In this document: positions 9,701 through 18,395 of the stretch, one piece after another | How the letters are laid out: each line of letters begins with the position of its first letter | Numbering within the stretch: the first letter of the stretch is position 1 | Assembly: GCA_002841975.1 (NCBI GenBank) | Contig: PHBQ01000011.1 | Location: forward strand, 1-45,454 | DNA: 45,454 bases | Reading direction: 5' to 3' | DNA from: Candidatus Cloacimonetes bacterium HGW-Cloacimonetes-1 | Lineage (GTDB): Bacteria > Cloacimonadota > Cloacimonadia > Cloacimonadales > Cloacimonadaceae | Notes under the pieces: generated by a model | Databases searched by the model: none | What the model was told of the DNA's origin: nothing | The model's input: only the letters and a program-made list of their open reading frames with translations | Translations under genes and position numbers: made by a program

Positions 9701-9768
9701 CCTGGTCTACCGATTTTAGCAAGATATCACGGCCATCCTATTACGTCGGCCTTACCGAAGATTTTTGA
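6745..9768 (+). CDS. Gluzincin peptidase / TolB-propeller / Omp85-type barrel fusion
   Basis: A 1007-residue exported protein. I chose ATG 6745 because AGGA (6736-6739) sits five bases upstream; ATG 6739 and ATG 6715 are also in frame. After the signal peptide (MFKKLLILALLCCSLSLSFA), a zinc peptidase domain of MA type carries HEMVH (His134, Glu135, His138) and a downstream WFTEGLPEFF whose Glu166 is the likely third ligand. Next come WD40/TolB-like repeats (about 260-560: FNPRFAPDGQRYVYFSN, LSWFPDSRHIAL, FSPDLGKIAFASE, PAWDSTGTKLCFLSE). The C-terminal third looks like an Omp85 surface-antigen barrel, with GVYGVRAFDGD and LRFPFID, ending in Phe. It probably acts in the outer membrane. Placement after the MCE gene supports envelope biogenesis; the proteolytic substrate is unknown. 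Confidence 0.85.
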   Translation: MFKKLLILALLCCSLSLSFAYSFGQNKVNSRDVDWSMIQTKHFDIYFPKGNDEFGKIVSLMAEKSYYYLKNDLQFPTTTRIPIVFYGSKTDFQTTNIIYSLLSEGVGGFTESLKNRIAIPFEGSYADLEQVLTHEMVHAYANDLEHGLSAAFMNLRQSTMPFWFTEGLPEFFAVGGKDNYNNMFMLDMVVNDNMGKLDYVDGYLAYRLGESFLTYIAEIYGREKVVDYFYALRSVNGQDEATKKIFGMDFKDLESRWRYYLKREYFPLINTHSIPKEKYEQRTKHMDDGSSLNFNPRFAPDGQRYVYFSNKGARYSVWMSGLHGLSPAKRILKGETTSRFEEFYYFRSTLSWFPDSRHIALVSKTSDGERIYFYDVDSRKVTRTISIPELTAIYELDVSADGKQLAISAQRNMQSDIFSYDIASGKLTQITNDRYHDFQPRFSPDLGKIAFASERNPVPDSTRNGLFSHYVSNIYCYHEDSKDIYQYTFDDFNTKSPAWDSTGTKLCFLSEKNKTLNYEVIDIVNHQRGELTKTLSGMQSGDISPDNKYMLFSAYFQGAWDIYFGNNPFDNLTLEDCPEPRLYTMQADLFEGIDLSELDYYGKSKPRKIPAATPQRFSDGSSPFFKGFEYVPDDSTRVRRDYSWDDKPDSVSVAPFVRKYKTRFSLDRFWGGMAYSSSAGTVGNLELGLSDLMGNHAIGINLGITERLKDSNIYLSYLYLKKRADYGIGVYNLYNDYVYRFVVPGPDDYYREREREQGIYLLYRYPFSKFARIDLEHRLYRWEYYLDHWIWTVPDTDGYWDKNINQYKEMVYAPGVSVVYDNSLYGSTGPLAGWRGMYAIRKSFASNEMDYLTNYIDLRNYTFFSKRYCLASRVIGGISTGDSPQKFPLGGVYGVRAFDGDLSGSKKVMTSLELRFPFIDYLALNFPIPLTIGGIRGSAFVDAGAVWNDNDSFRGMKDGKLEDIYVGYGAGPRINLGFIVLKLDATWSTDFSKISRPSYYVGLTEDF

Positions 9769-9804
9769 TTAGACAAAATAAATAAAGCACAAAGAGGAAA
9801 ACAA

Positions 9805-11304
9805 ATGAAGATTGATGTTATCCGCAAACTTCCGGATCATATGGACACCATAGTCGTGTTACAAACCCAGTCCGGAGACATGAAGAACTTCGAATATTTG
9901 CCTACAGACATCCTGGATTCGATCAAAGTTTACATCAAAGATGAAAACTACCAGTTTAGCTACAACAGCATCTGTACTTTTCATTACATGAATCACAAGC
10001 ACAACTCCAAGGTCATCCTGTGTGGAGCCGGTGAAAAAGACAAGCTGAATGCAGACAAGGTCCGAACTCTCTGTGCAAATATCACCAGAACCGCCTTGAA
10101 GCACAAATCCTCTGTTATGTACATGTTTATGGGCTTTGATATGCCCATCAACGACGTGGTCTTTGGTCATGTCGTATCAGAAGGCTGCCTGCTGGCACTA
10201 TACAAATTTTCCAAATATCTCAGTGACGACAAACCCAAGACCATCGAAGCATTGCACATCGTGATCGATACCAAAAATACCCGTCACCTCAACCGTGGTA
10301 TTATGGAAGGTCGCATCTATTCAGAAGCAACTATTTTGGCACGTAATCTGGTCAATGAACCGGCCAATGTGATCAATCCGGAATCTCTGTCCGAAGCTGC
10401 CAAAAAAACAGCTTTGAACTATGGTTTCTCGATCGAGATTTTTACCTATGACAAGATTAAAAGACTGAAGATGGATGCCTACCTTTCCGTGGCAAGGGGT
10501 TCCAAATACGAACCCAGGCTCATCATCATGCGCTATAACGGCAATCCTGATAACAAGACCGACGTAGTAGGACTGATAGGCAAAGGCCTCACCTATGATT
10601 CCGGCGGATATTGCATCAAAACCGCACAGGGGATGGTAAACATGAAAAACGATATGGGTGGCTCTGCCGCTGTAATCGGTGCGATGGCAGCCATTTCTAC
10701 CCTCAAGCTCAAGGTCAACGTCGTAGGGATCATTGCCGCCTGTGAAAACATGATCTCGGGTGATGCCTACCGACCCGGTGATATCGTCCGTTCCATGGCA
10801 GGAAAGACCATCGAAGTCATCAATACCGATGCCGAAGGCAGAATGACCTTGATCGACGCCATACACTATGGTATCGACCGTGAACACATCACCAAGGTCA
10901 TCGATATTGCAACCCTCACGGGTGCCGCTGTGGCAGCCTTGGGAACTTCCTTTTCAGCAGTTATGACAAACGATGATAGCCTCCTGGAGCAGCTTCAGCA
11001 GGCTGCTGACTTTTCCGGTGAAAACATCTGGCAATTACCCACCCATCTGGACTATCTGGATTTGATCAAATCCGAAGTGGCAGACCTCAAAAACGTCGGT
11101 GGTCCCTATGCCGGTGCCATCACTGCCGGGCTCTTTATCCGTGAATTTGTGGAAGACAAACCATGGCTACACATCGATATCGCAGGAACCGCCCTCAAAG
11201 ACAAAGAAAATGGGATCTATTCCTATGGTGGAACCGGTGTCGGCGTAAGATTGCTGACCGGTTTAGTACGCAACCTGGAAAAAGAACTGAACAAGGAGGT
11301 ATAA
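9805..11304 (+). CDS. pepA: Leucyl aminopeptidase, family M17
   Basis: Cytosolic two-metal aminopeptidase that removes N-terminal residues from peptides. The C-terminal catalytic domain has every expected ligand and active residue: Lys260 and Asp265 (GKGLTYDSGG), Asp283 (MKNDMGG), and Asp342, Glu344 and Arg346 (the NTDAEGR signature). At 499 residues the length is standard. The N-terminal domain is the usual divergent part. The start has a GAGGAAA ribosome site and lies 36 bases after the previous gene. Its stop overlaps the atoD-like start (TAATG), so it is co-translated with the CoA transferase, a sensible partnership in an amino-acid-fermenting organism. Confidence 0.95.
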   Translation: MKIDVIRKLPDHMDTIVVLQTQSGDMKNFEYLPTDILDSIKVYIKDENYQFSYNSICTFHYMNHKHNSKVILCGAGEKDKLNADKVRTLCANITRTALKHKSSVMYMFMGFDMPINDVVFGHVVSEGCLLALYKFSKYLSDDKPKTIEALHIVIDTKNTRHLNRGIMEGRIYSEATILARNLVNEPANVINPESLSEAAKKTALNYGFSIEIFTYDKIKRLKMDAYLSVARGSKYEPRLIIMRYNGNPDNKTDVVGLIGKGLTYDSGGYCIKTAQGMVNMKNDMGGSAAVIGAMAAISTLKLKVNVVGIIAACENMISGDAYRPGDIVRSMAGKTIEVINTDAEGRMTLIDAIHYGIDREHITKVIDIATLTGAAVAALGTSFSAVMTNDDSLLEQLQQAADFSGENIWQLPTHLDYLDLIKSEVADLKNVGGPYAGAITAGLFIREFVEDKPWLHIDIAGTALKDKENGIYSYGGTGVGVRLLTGLVRNLEKELNKEV

Positions 11305-11969
11305 TGCGACCGATTATTTCAGCACGTCAAGCCGTAGAAATGATCAAACCTCACGCTCGGATCCTCTTCGGTGGCTTTCTGGCCGTCGGAGCTGCAGAGA
11401 CCTTGATCGATGAACTGGTAAAGATAAATACCAAAGACTTACATATCGTCGTGATTGCCTCGGATTACGAAAATCGCGGCATTGGCAAACTGGTGGTAAA
11501 TCATCAGGTTAAAAGCGCACAACTTACCCATTTGGGTACCAATAAAGAGATTCAAAAACAGATGAACGAGGGCGAAATCGCGATCACTCTGATTCCCCAA
11601 GGCACTCTTTTGGAATGCGTCCGCGCTTCTGGCGCCGGACTGGGCGGAGTCTTGACTCCTACCGGCCTCGGTACCGTGGTCGAAGAAGGAAAGCAGATTA
11701 TCCGGATTGAAGACAAAGATTTTATCCTGGAAAAAGCAATTCCCGGCGATTTTGCACTGATCCACGCCTGGAAAGCGGACAAACTGGGCAATCTGATCTA
11801 TCGTGAGACAGCTCGCAACAGCAACCCTGTCATGGCTATGGCGGGAACAATCACCATCGCCGAAGTGGATGAGATAGTCGAAGTCGGTGAGCTTGATCCC
11901 GAACAGATCGTTACCCCCGGTGTATTTGTGGATTATCTGGTACTGAGTGGTGGAGGAAATAATGGATAA
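11304..11969 (+). CDS. atoD: Acetoacetate/acyl-CoA transferase, alpha subunit (AtoD-like)
   Basis: Subunit A of a family I CoA transferase, which moves CoA between acyl-CoA and free carboxylates. The start at ATG 11304 is set by a perfect AAGGAGG ribosome site (11294-11300) and overlaps the pepA stop by one base; a longer open frame reaches back inside pepA but lacks such a site. The 221 residues include [18 protein letters not shown], the run [19 protein letters not shown], and [15 protein letters not shown], all closely matching E. coli AtoD as I remember it. The real substrate could be acetoacetate, butyrate, propionate or a 3-oxoacid; sequence alone does not decide. Confidence 0.9.
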   Translation: MRPIISARQAVEMIKPHARILFGGFLAVGAAETLIDELVKINTKDLHIVVIASDYENRGIGKLVVNHQVKSAQLTHLGTNKEIQKQMNEGEIAITLIPQGTLLECVRASGAGLGGVLTPTGLGTVVEEGKQIIRIEDKDFILEKAIPGDFALIHAWKADKLGNLIYRETARNSNPVMAMAGTITIAEVDEIVEVGELDPEQIVTPGVFVDYLVLSGGGNNG

Positions 11970-12609
11970 AAGAACTCTGATCGGGCGTCGCATCGCTCTC
12001 GAACTCAAAGCCGGAGACTACGTCAATCTGGGAATCGGCTTGCCCACCGAAGCGGCAAACCACATCCCGGATGGTGTGCAGGTAATATTTCAATCCGAAA
12101 ATGGCATGATGGGCGTGGGACCCAGTCCCGAAGCAGGCAAAGAAGATCCGGATTTGATCAATGCCGGTGGCGGCTTTATCACTGCCTTACCCGGCGCTGT
12201 GTTTTTTGATTCGGTTACCAGTTTTGCCATTATCCGCGGTGGACATCTCGACGTGACCGTCTTGGGTGCTCTGCAGGTAGATCAACACGGTAATCTGGCC
12301 AATTGGATGATCCCCGGCAAGCTCGTCCCTGGCATGGGCGGGGCTATGGATCTGGTCACCGGTGCCAAAAAAGTGATCGTTGCGATGGAACATTGTGACA
12401 AATTTGGCAATTCCAAGATTTTACGGGATTGTACCCTGCCTCTCACCGGAAAAGCCAAAGTCAGCCTCATCGTGACGGATATGGCAGTGCTCGAAGTCAG
12501 CCCCCAGGGCCTTGTCCTCAAAGAGATTGCAGAAGGCTTCAGCGTGGAAGACGTAGTCGCAGCCACCGCTGCCGAGCTCATCATTCCCGATCAAGTGGGC
12601 GTATTCTAA
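11962..12609 (+). CDS. atoA: Acetoacetate/acyl-CoA transferase, beta subunit (AtoA-like)
   Basis: Subunit B of the same CoA transferase. The start ATG 11962 ([10 protein letters not shown]) follows GGAGG (11952-11956) at five bases and overlaps atoD by eight bases. [15 protein letters not shown] and the catalytic motif SENG place the thioester-forming glutamate at Glu46. [19 protein letters not shown] and the following [14 protein letters not shown] are hallmark blocks of the AtoA/ScoB type. At 215 residues it is normal length. It is the last gene of the block; a strong terminator follows 26 bases after the stop. Confidence 0.92.
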   Translation: MDKRTLIGRRIALELKAGDYVNLGIGLPTEAANHIPDGVQVIFQSENGMMGVGPSPEAGKEDPDLINAGGGFITALPGAVFFDSVTSFAIIRGGHLDVTVLGALQVDQHGNLANWMIPGKLVPGMGGAMDLVTGAKKVIVAMEHCDKFGNSKILRDCTLPLTGKAKVSLIVTDMAVLEVSPQGLVLKEIAEGFSVEDVVAATAAELIIPDQVGVF

Positions 12610-12635
12610 ACTAGACTATACATCGATAAATATAG

Positions 12636-12671
12636 AAAACTGAGAGCTCTTCCGGTCTCTCAGTTTTTTTT
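12636..12671 (+). terminator. Rho-independent terminator after atoA
   Basis: A perfect 11-bp stem (AAAACTGAGAG with CTCTCAGTTTT) encloses a 10-base loop and runs into an eight-base T tract. It ends the 1206-12609 block. Confidence 0.92.
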
Positions 12672-12693
12672 CGGGTAACCACCGGATGTTGTG

Positions 12694-12709
12694 CCGTCCC
12701 GCCGGACGG
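12694..12709. repeat. Small GC hairpin
   Basis: CCGTCC and GGACGG form a six-bp stem around loop CGCC, between the two convergent terminators. No T tract follows. It may be a decayed palindromic repeat. Confidence 0.35.
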
Positions 12710-12735
12710 TACAGAGCCCCATACCGCTATAAACA

Positions 12736-12767
12736 AATCAGGTGAGTCCGCTAAGACTCACCTGATT
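12736..12767 (-). terminator. Terminator of the PadR/efflux operon
   Basis: A perfect 13-bp stem (AATCAGGTGAGTC with GACTCACCTGATT) has a six-base loop. It lies 22 bases past the RND stop on the minus strand and is followed there by a T-rich TTTGTTTAT run. It could also stop traffic from the plus strand. Confidence 0.8.
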
Positions 12768-12789
12768 GTATCAACTGCGATTTATGGAG

Positions 12790-15700
12790 TTATTCTGTTT
12801 TGCAATCTATCACTTCTTCAAATTTCTTGTGTTCGCTGAATCTAGTGAGCCCAAATCTACCAAAGAAGGAATCCACCATACTATAGATCACGGGGATAAT
12901 AAAGAGCGTGAGCAGGGTAGAGAACAACAGTCCAAAGGTAAAGCTCACTGCCAGTGGACGCCAGGCCTGAGACGAGGGATCCGAGGAAAATGCCAGCGGC
13001 AGCATCCCCGCCACTGTCGTGGTCGTGGTCAAGAGGATGGGACGCAGGCGCACAGAGCCGCTGGTGATGATGGCATGCCAGCGATCCACTCCCTTTTCCC
13101 GTTCCTGATTGATAAAGTCGATCAGGATGATGGCATTATTTACCACCACACCTGCCAGCGCCACCACCGAGATCAGAGTATTGAGCGAGAATGGCAATCC
13201 GGTGACTACCAAACCGATGATCACACCGATGAAGGCAAAGGGTATCGTCATCATCACGACCAGAGGCTGGACGTAAGAACGGAACTGCGATGCCAGGATC
13301 GTAAAGATGATCAGCAGTGCCAGCATATAGGCACGGAAGAGGGAGCCATAGCTTTTGCTCTGTTCTTCTTGCACACCGCCAAATTCGATCGTGTAACCGG
13401 GGAAACGCTGTTCAAAATTGTTCAGTAAACCCGTCGTACCCTTGGTTTTGTTTCCCATCAGGAGGATGACCACTTCCGGAGGAGTGCGCTTGCGCATCTT
13501 GCCACCATCGTCATAAGTCGTCACCGAACCGGTGATCGTGATGATCCGTTTCTTGTCCCGATGGTCGATTTTGGACAGACTGCTGATAATCTCGAAATCT
13601 GCCAGGTCCCGGATGGCGATCAGATTGCCGTCACGCGTCCGAATCTTGAGGTTTTTGAGGATTTCGAGGTCTTGGGTATATCTGTCCTCCAGCTTTACTA
13701 TCAAGGGGTATTCTTCGACTCCTTCGCCACGATACTTGGTGGCTTCGGTGCCGGAGCTGGCAGTTCGGATCGTCATCGCGATCTGAGCAACGGAGAGCCC
13801 GTACATGGAAAGCTTTTCCTGGTTTGGAACTATGCGCACTTCTTTTTTGCCGGTATCAAAGCTGTCTTCGATATCTGTGACTCCCGGGATCTTTTTGACG
13901 TTGGCTTTGATCACATCGCTGATATAAGCGAGCTTCTCCAGGTTTTCACCCTTGACGCGGATCTCGACATCGTTCCCCACGGGTGGACCGCTGCGGGAAC
14001 TCACAAATTTATAGGAATAGAGTCCGGGCAATTTATCCAAATATCCACGGATCGAATTGCGGATCTCGTCGTGGGTAAATTTCATGTCTTTGAGTGCCAC
14101 GAGATCGATATTGATCTGGGCATTACTGGTCTTTTCGTCTCTGCGGCCTTCCATGCCGATCGAACCGATATTCCCCACTACAAATTCAATGTCCTGCTTT
14201 TCTTTCATGTTCAGGATGTATTGCTCTACTTTGGAGGTCACGGCTTCCGTCTGTTCGAGGGATGTTCCTGCCGGTGTCTGGAGTTGCAAGCCGATAGTCT
14301 GAGACAGGGAGGAAGGGAAGAACTCAAATTTGATGATTCCCGTTCCCAAGATACCCAAAGACAGCACAAAAATCAGGAAGACGATGCCTAAGGTGGCATA
14401 TCTGTGCCGCAAGATCCGTGCCAGAGTCTTCTGATACCATTTTACCAAGGGCTGGATAAGCCGGGTGGTGCGGTCTTTGCCGGTATGCATGTTCTTGCCA
14501 AATTGATTGATATTGTTCGGCAATACGACCATGCTCTGAAACCACGAGCCTAGGAGTGCTATGGATACCACGATGGGCATCACACTGAGGAATTTACCCA
14601 ATACACCGGTCATCAATAAGAGCGGCAAAAAGGCAGCTATCGTGGTCAAAGTCGAAGAAAAGACCGGTACTATGACCTGATCCACACCCATGATAATCGA
14701 ATCCTTGGGGCAGTAGCCCTCTTCCCGGAAACGGTGCATATTTTCCAGGACCACGATGGAATTATCCACCACCATCCCCACCACGATGATCATCCCAAAG
14801 ATCGTGAGGTTATTGAGCGTAACATTAAAATATGGGATTACGATAAAGGCAATCAGCACACTGAGCGGGATACCGAAGGATGCAAAGAGTGCATTCTTCC
14901 AGCCCAGGAAGATCAGCAGTGTGATAAAGACCAGGATGATACCTTTGAAAGCACTACTGCCCAAGGCGTTGATCCCGTTGCGCACATCGATGGAACCATC
15001 GTTGCGAATACTGGTCTCGAGTCCCGGGATCCCCTCGCGAAACTGATCCACGTAGCTGCGGACATCTTTCATCACCTTGATGATGTTGCCGTCCGCTTTT
15101 TTATAGAGAAAAATACTCACGGATTCCGAGCCGTTCAGCCTGGCTATGGTCGTTGTCTTTTGCAGGGTGTCCCGAACTACTGCCAGGTCACCAATGCGAA
15201 TAGCCCTGCCGGTGGGATCGGATTTGACGATCAGGGATGCGACTTCCTGCGGGGAGTTAAATTCACCCAAGGTACGCACCAAAAATTCAATCTTGCCAAA
15301 TCTGGAGGTTCCGCCCGGCAGATTGAGGTTGCGGCCTTGCAAAGACTGAGTCAGATCCGTCAAAGTGAGGCCATAGGCATCCAGCTTGACCTGATCGACA
15401 TCGACCCAGACTTGGCGTTCTCTGGCACCCACCAATTCCACTTTGGAGATGTTTGGTACATTCAGCAAACCTTCCTTGGCGTTATCTGCGATCTTGCGCA
15501 GTGACATGGAAGAGAAATCGCCGCCCAACACCACTTGGCCGATGGGATTGACTTCCCGCATATTGAGCCGGATGATGATAGGTTTTATGGCATCTCTAGG
15601 CAAGTCATTTACCTTGCTCAGTTCGCGGCTGACTTCATCAAAAGCATCTTCGGGCTTGACTTTGGGTTCAAATACGGCACGGATGACGGCTCTACCCTCT

Positions 15701-15957
15701 TCGGCAGAGGATTCCAGGTAGTCCAGTCCATCGATGTCGCCCAGTTCGTTTTCTATCTTGGTCACGATCAATTGCTCGATCTCGGCGGGGGATACACCCG
15801 GGTATGGGACTATTACCAAAACACTGCCAAAATCTACGGCGGGATATTCTTCCCGTGGCATCGTCATCATCGAATACAAACCAAAGATGAAGATCGCCAG
15901 GGTGAGCATATTGATCAGTACAGAGTACTTGATCGCGGTTTTTGCTACTGAGAACAT
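12790..15957 (-). CDS. RND efflux transporter permease (AcrB/HAE1-like)
   Basis: Inner-membrane proton-driven pump of the RND superfamily, 1055 residues, the standard size. The N-terminus has the first membrane helix and MPREEYPAVDFGSVLVIVPYPG, followed by SPAEIEQLIVTKIENEL, typical of HAE/AcrB relatives. Two large periplasmic loops and two sets of membrane helices are visible (about 335-550 and 870-1040). Helix four reads GMVVDNSIVVLEN with one acidic residue (Asp398), where AcrB has an Asp pair; many RND relatives have this pattern. The gene starts 12 bases after the adaptor gene stop with a GGGGGAGA ribosome site. The last gene of the operon. Substrates cannot be read from sequence. Confidence 0.93.
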   Translation of the reverse strand: MFSVAKTAIKYSVLINMLTLAIFIFGLYSMMTMPREEYPAVDFGSVLVIVPYPGVSPAEIEQLIVTKIENELGDIDGLDYLESSAEEGRAVIRAVFEPKVKPEDAFDEVSRELSKVNDLPRDAIKPIIIRLNMREVNPIGQVVLGGDFSSMSLRKIADNAKEGLLNVPNISKVELVGARERQVWVDVDQVKLDAYGLTLTDLTQSLQGRNLNLPGGTSRFGKIEFLVRTLGEFNSPQEVASLIVKSDPTGRAIRIGDLAVVRDTLQKTTTIARLNGSESVSIFLYKKADGNIIKVMKDVRSYVDQFREGIPGLETSIRNDGSIDVRNGINALGSSAFKGIILVFITLLIFLGWKNALFASFGIPLSVLIAFIVIPYFNVTLNNLTIFGMIIVVGMVVDNSIVVLENMHRFREEGYCPKDSIIMGVDQVIVPVFSSTLTTIAAFLPLLLMTGVLGKFLSVMPIVVSIALLGSWFQSMVVLPNNINQFGKNMHTGKDRTTRLIQPLVKWYQKTLARILRHRYATLGIVFLIFVLSLGILGTGIIKFEFFPSSLSQTIGLQLQTPAGTSLEQTEAVTSKVEQYILNMKEKQDIEFVVGNIGSIGMEGRRDEKTSNAQINIDLVALKDMKFTHDEIRNSIRGYLDKLPGLYSYKFVSSRSGPPVGNDVEIRVKGENLEKLAYISDVIKANVKKIPGVTDIEDSFDTGKKEVRIVPNQEKLSMYGLSVAQIAMTIRTASSGTEATKYRGEGVEEYPLIVKLEDRYTQDLEILKNLKIRTRDGNLIAIRDLADFEIISSLSKIDHRDKKRIITITGSVTTYDDGGKMRKRTPPEVVILLMGNKTKGTTGLLNNFEQRFPGYTIEFGGVQEEQSKSYGSLFRAYMLALLIIFTILASQFRSYVQPLVVMMTIPFAFIGVIIGLVVTGLPFSLNTLISVVALAGVVVNNAIILIDFINQEREKGVDRWHAIITSGSVRLRPILLTTTTTVAGMLPLAFSSDPSSQAWRPLAVSFTFGLLFSTLLTLFIIPVIYSMVDSFFGRFGLTRFSEHKKFEEVIDCKTE

Positions 15958-15969
15958 TATCTCTCCCCC

Positions 15970-17043
15970 TTATTGACGGATCTGGACTTTGGTGCCGTCT
16001 TCGAGGTTTTCGGTTCCGCTCACGACGATGTTTTCACCGATTTCGACTCCCGAAAGGAGTACCACATTTTCACCAATGATGTTGCCCAGCACCACCAGAC
16101 GACGCTCTGCGGTACCCTTGTCGTTGATGATATACACATAGTTTTTATCAAATTCTTTTACGATGTTGGTAATCTGGGTAAAGAGCAGATCGGTATGGCG
16201 TTTACTGAGGATCTGAGCCGAGACCACCATGCCGGGTAAGAGCTTCCCATTGTTGCGAATCTCGATCTCGAGAGGATAGGTGGCACTATTGGGCAAGGGA
16301 CTGATCCCAAAGCCGCGCAAGCTGCCCTTGAAAGGCTCTGTGATCCCGGAATAGGTCACTATTGCCGGTTGTCCTCTCTTCAGCTTCGTGATCTGGCTTT
16401 CACCCACTCCGGACTTCATAATCAAAGTCTTGGCATCGGTGATCATAGCTATCGGTTGTCCGGGGTTGATATACTGTCCACTGGAGACCAGCAGATTGGA
16501 GATCATGCCACTTTCCGGAGCTGCCAGATAGGAATTTTCCATGGCTTTCTTGGCAGCTTCCAGTCCGGCTTTGGCACCGTCCAATCCTGCTTTGGCACCT
16601 TTGATCCCGGAGAGGGCGTTATTGTATTCCGCTTCGGAGATCAGGTTGCGTTTCCGGGATTGCTCGGCGTAGCTAAAGTTCTTGGTGGCATTGTCGTAAG
16701 CCGACTGAGCAGAGAGTAAGCCCGCTTCGGCTTGATCCAGCCGGATACGATAGATATCGTTATCGACTGCTCCGATGCGTTCGCCTTTGCTGACGCTATC
16801 TCCCAGTTTTTTGTAAAGATTCATGATGCGTCCGCTGGTTTCACTGCTCATGGTCACTTCGGTGAGCCCTTCCAGCTTGCCGGAGACGGTGATATATTCG
16901 TCCAGAGACCGTGAGTTCAGAGCTTCGATCATCACGGGTTGGGTATCTTCTCCACCGGGTTTGGCTGCTTTGGGGGCAGCTTTTTTACCGCAAGCGGTCA
17001 AGGCTAATACTATTATCATGCTTATCAGGATATATTTTTTCAT
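15970..17043 (-). CDS. RND periplasmic adaptor lipoprotein (membrane fusion protein)
   Basis: A 357-residue HlyD/AcrA-type adaptor linking the RND pump to the outer-membrane channel. It has a lipoprotein signal with lipobox LTAC (Cys18), so it is anchored by lipid. A lipoyl/barrel-sandwich half (SGRIMNLYKKLGDSVSKGE) is followed by an alanine-rich helical hairpin (about 100-170). The second lipoyl half has LAAPESGMISNLLVSSGQYI, and beta-barrel and membrane-proximal domains complete it. Its start overlaps the stop of the TolC-family gene by one base, so the two are coupled. Confidence 0.92.
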   Translation of the reverse strand: MKKYILISMIIVLALTACGKKAAPKAAKPGGEDTQPVMIEALNSRSLDEYITVSGKLEGLTEVTMSSETSGRIMNLYKKLGDSVSKGERIGAVDNDIYRIRLDQAEAGLLSAQSAYDNATKNFSYAEQSRKRNLISEAEYNNALSGIKGAKAGLDGAKAGLEAAKKAMENSYLAAPESGMISNLLVSSGQYINPGQPIAMITDAKTLIMKSGVGESQITKLKRGQPAIVTYSGITEPFKGSLRGFGISPLPNSATYPLEIEIRNNGKLLPGMVVSAQILSKRHTDLLFTQITNIVKEFDKNYVYIINDKGTAERRLVVLGNIIGENVVLLSGVEIGENIVVSGTENLEDGTKVQIRQ

Positions 17044-18395
17044 TATTCCTCCGTGTCTCCGTTTATCAGGTTTGTTAACATTCTGGGATTATCCGTACCC
17101 AAGGCTTGCAAGAGAGCAGTCTTGCTCTTCAGCATTGAATACATGGAGTTTGTGAGCGCAGTACGGGCAGACATCACCATCAGCTCTGCATCCAGCATAT
17201 CACCGGCACTCAGCATATTGTTGCGAAAGCGTTCCTGTAATTGGCGATAGCTTTCTTCGGAATAGGACAAAGCCAGGGTGGCGGCATTGACTTGCTTGAC
17301 GTTGCTGATCAGCGCCAAAACAGAGGATTCCACCCCCAGGCGGATCCCACGTTTGACGGATACCGATCCCAGCTCACTTTGCCGCATCGAGTAATACGCT
17401 TGGCGGGATGCTGCATAGTTCTTGTATTGGGGTAAAAGGGGGATCGAAGCGGACAAGATCAATTGATTGTCTGCTTCAAATTCATAGCGGTCAATTCCAT
17501 TTTCGGAATAAGTCCGGCTCCCGGTCAGCATCACTGTGGGTAAAAAGGAAGATTTGGCGATGCTGTAGGAACGCTTTGCGATCTGCACAGATTGCTCATT
17601 GATAGCGATACCAATATTGTGATCGGTGGCATAGTTTACCGCCCGGTCGATCAAAGCATCCGTCTGGGCATTATCAAAGTTCTGGAGGCTTGTCTGCACG
17701 AGGCTATTATCGGATTGATCGATCTCGACTAAGGTCGGCACTTCATCCAAATCCAGGTAATTCATCAGGCTCCGGAGTGACAGCTGCATTGCCGTGCGGG
17801 CTTGCAGGACAGATACATCCTTGGATGCTTTGTTGGACTGGAGTCGCAGCAAATCGGCATTAGAAATCAAACCATTGTCATATTTGAGCTGGGCTATCTC
17901 CAGGTTGCGGATGGCGGATTGCAGATCGAGCTCGCTGATCTTCATAATCGCCTGCATTTGCAGCGCATTCAGATACAGCTCTTCGACTTTGCTATAGAGG
18001 CTCAATTCCTGATTGCGTAAGCCCAGGCGTGCCATCTTTTCGGCGATGCCATTGATCTTGTAGGCATTCCACAGTTTGCCACCCATGTACAGCGGTTGAG
18101 AGAGGTTGAGACTGACGGCTCTGAAGTCGTGATTGAGGGTGGTAGGTGCTCCCCCGGTCTGCACCGTGGTTGCCGGATCCATATAGATGAAAGATCCGCC
18201 CAACGTCAGGGAAGGCAGCATCGAGCCCAGGGAAGCATTCTTTCCCCACTTTGCTGCTTCAAAACTTGCCTTGGCTGTCAGGTACTCGGTATTGTTTTGC
18301 AACGCCAGTGCTTTGGCTTGTTCCAAGCTCAAAGGTGCGGCGAACACAGTAATTGTAATCAGCCATTGTATTGCTATCGTAATGAATGTCTTCAC
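17043..18395 (-). CDS. TolC-family outer-membrane efflux channel
   Basis: A 450-residue outer-membrane channel protein with a signal peptide (MKTFITIAIQWLITITVFA). Two repeated outer-membrane-efflux halves can be seen, each starting with the amphipathic alanine-rich pattern of TolC (LSLEQAKALALQNNTEYLTAKASFEAAK in the first half, written here as the opening of the mature protein). The second half begins near residue 220 (DRAVNYATDHNIGIAI). It supplies the exit duct for the RND pump. It overlaps the PadR gene by four bases. Confidence 0.9.
   Translation of the reverse strand: MKTFITIAIQWLITITVFAAPLSLEQAKALALQNNTEYLTAKASFEAAKWGKNASLGSMLPSLTLGGSFIYMDPATTVQTGGAPTTLNHDFRAVSLNLSQPLYMGGKLWNAYKINGIAEKMARLGLRNQELSLYSKVEELYLNALQMQAIMKISELDLQSAIRNLEIAQLKYDNGLISNADLLRLQSNKASKDVSVLQARTAMQLSLRSLMNYLDLDEVPTLVEIDQSDNSLVQTSLQNFDNAQTDALIDRAVNYATDHNIGIAINEQSVQIAKRSYSIAKSSFLPTVMLTGSRTYSENGIDRYEFEADNQLILSASIPLLPQYKNYAASRQAYYSMRQSELGSVSVKRGIRLGVESSVLALISNVKQVNAATLALSYSEESYRQLQERFRNNMLSAGDMLDAELMVMSARTALTNSMYSMLKSKTALLQALGTDNPRMLTNLINGDTEE

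Noticed and set aside
13561-14391. Plus-strand frame of 276 codons inside the RND gene
   Set aside because: It is a shadow frame opposite a well-supported transporter gene.
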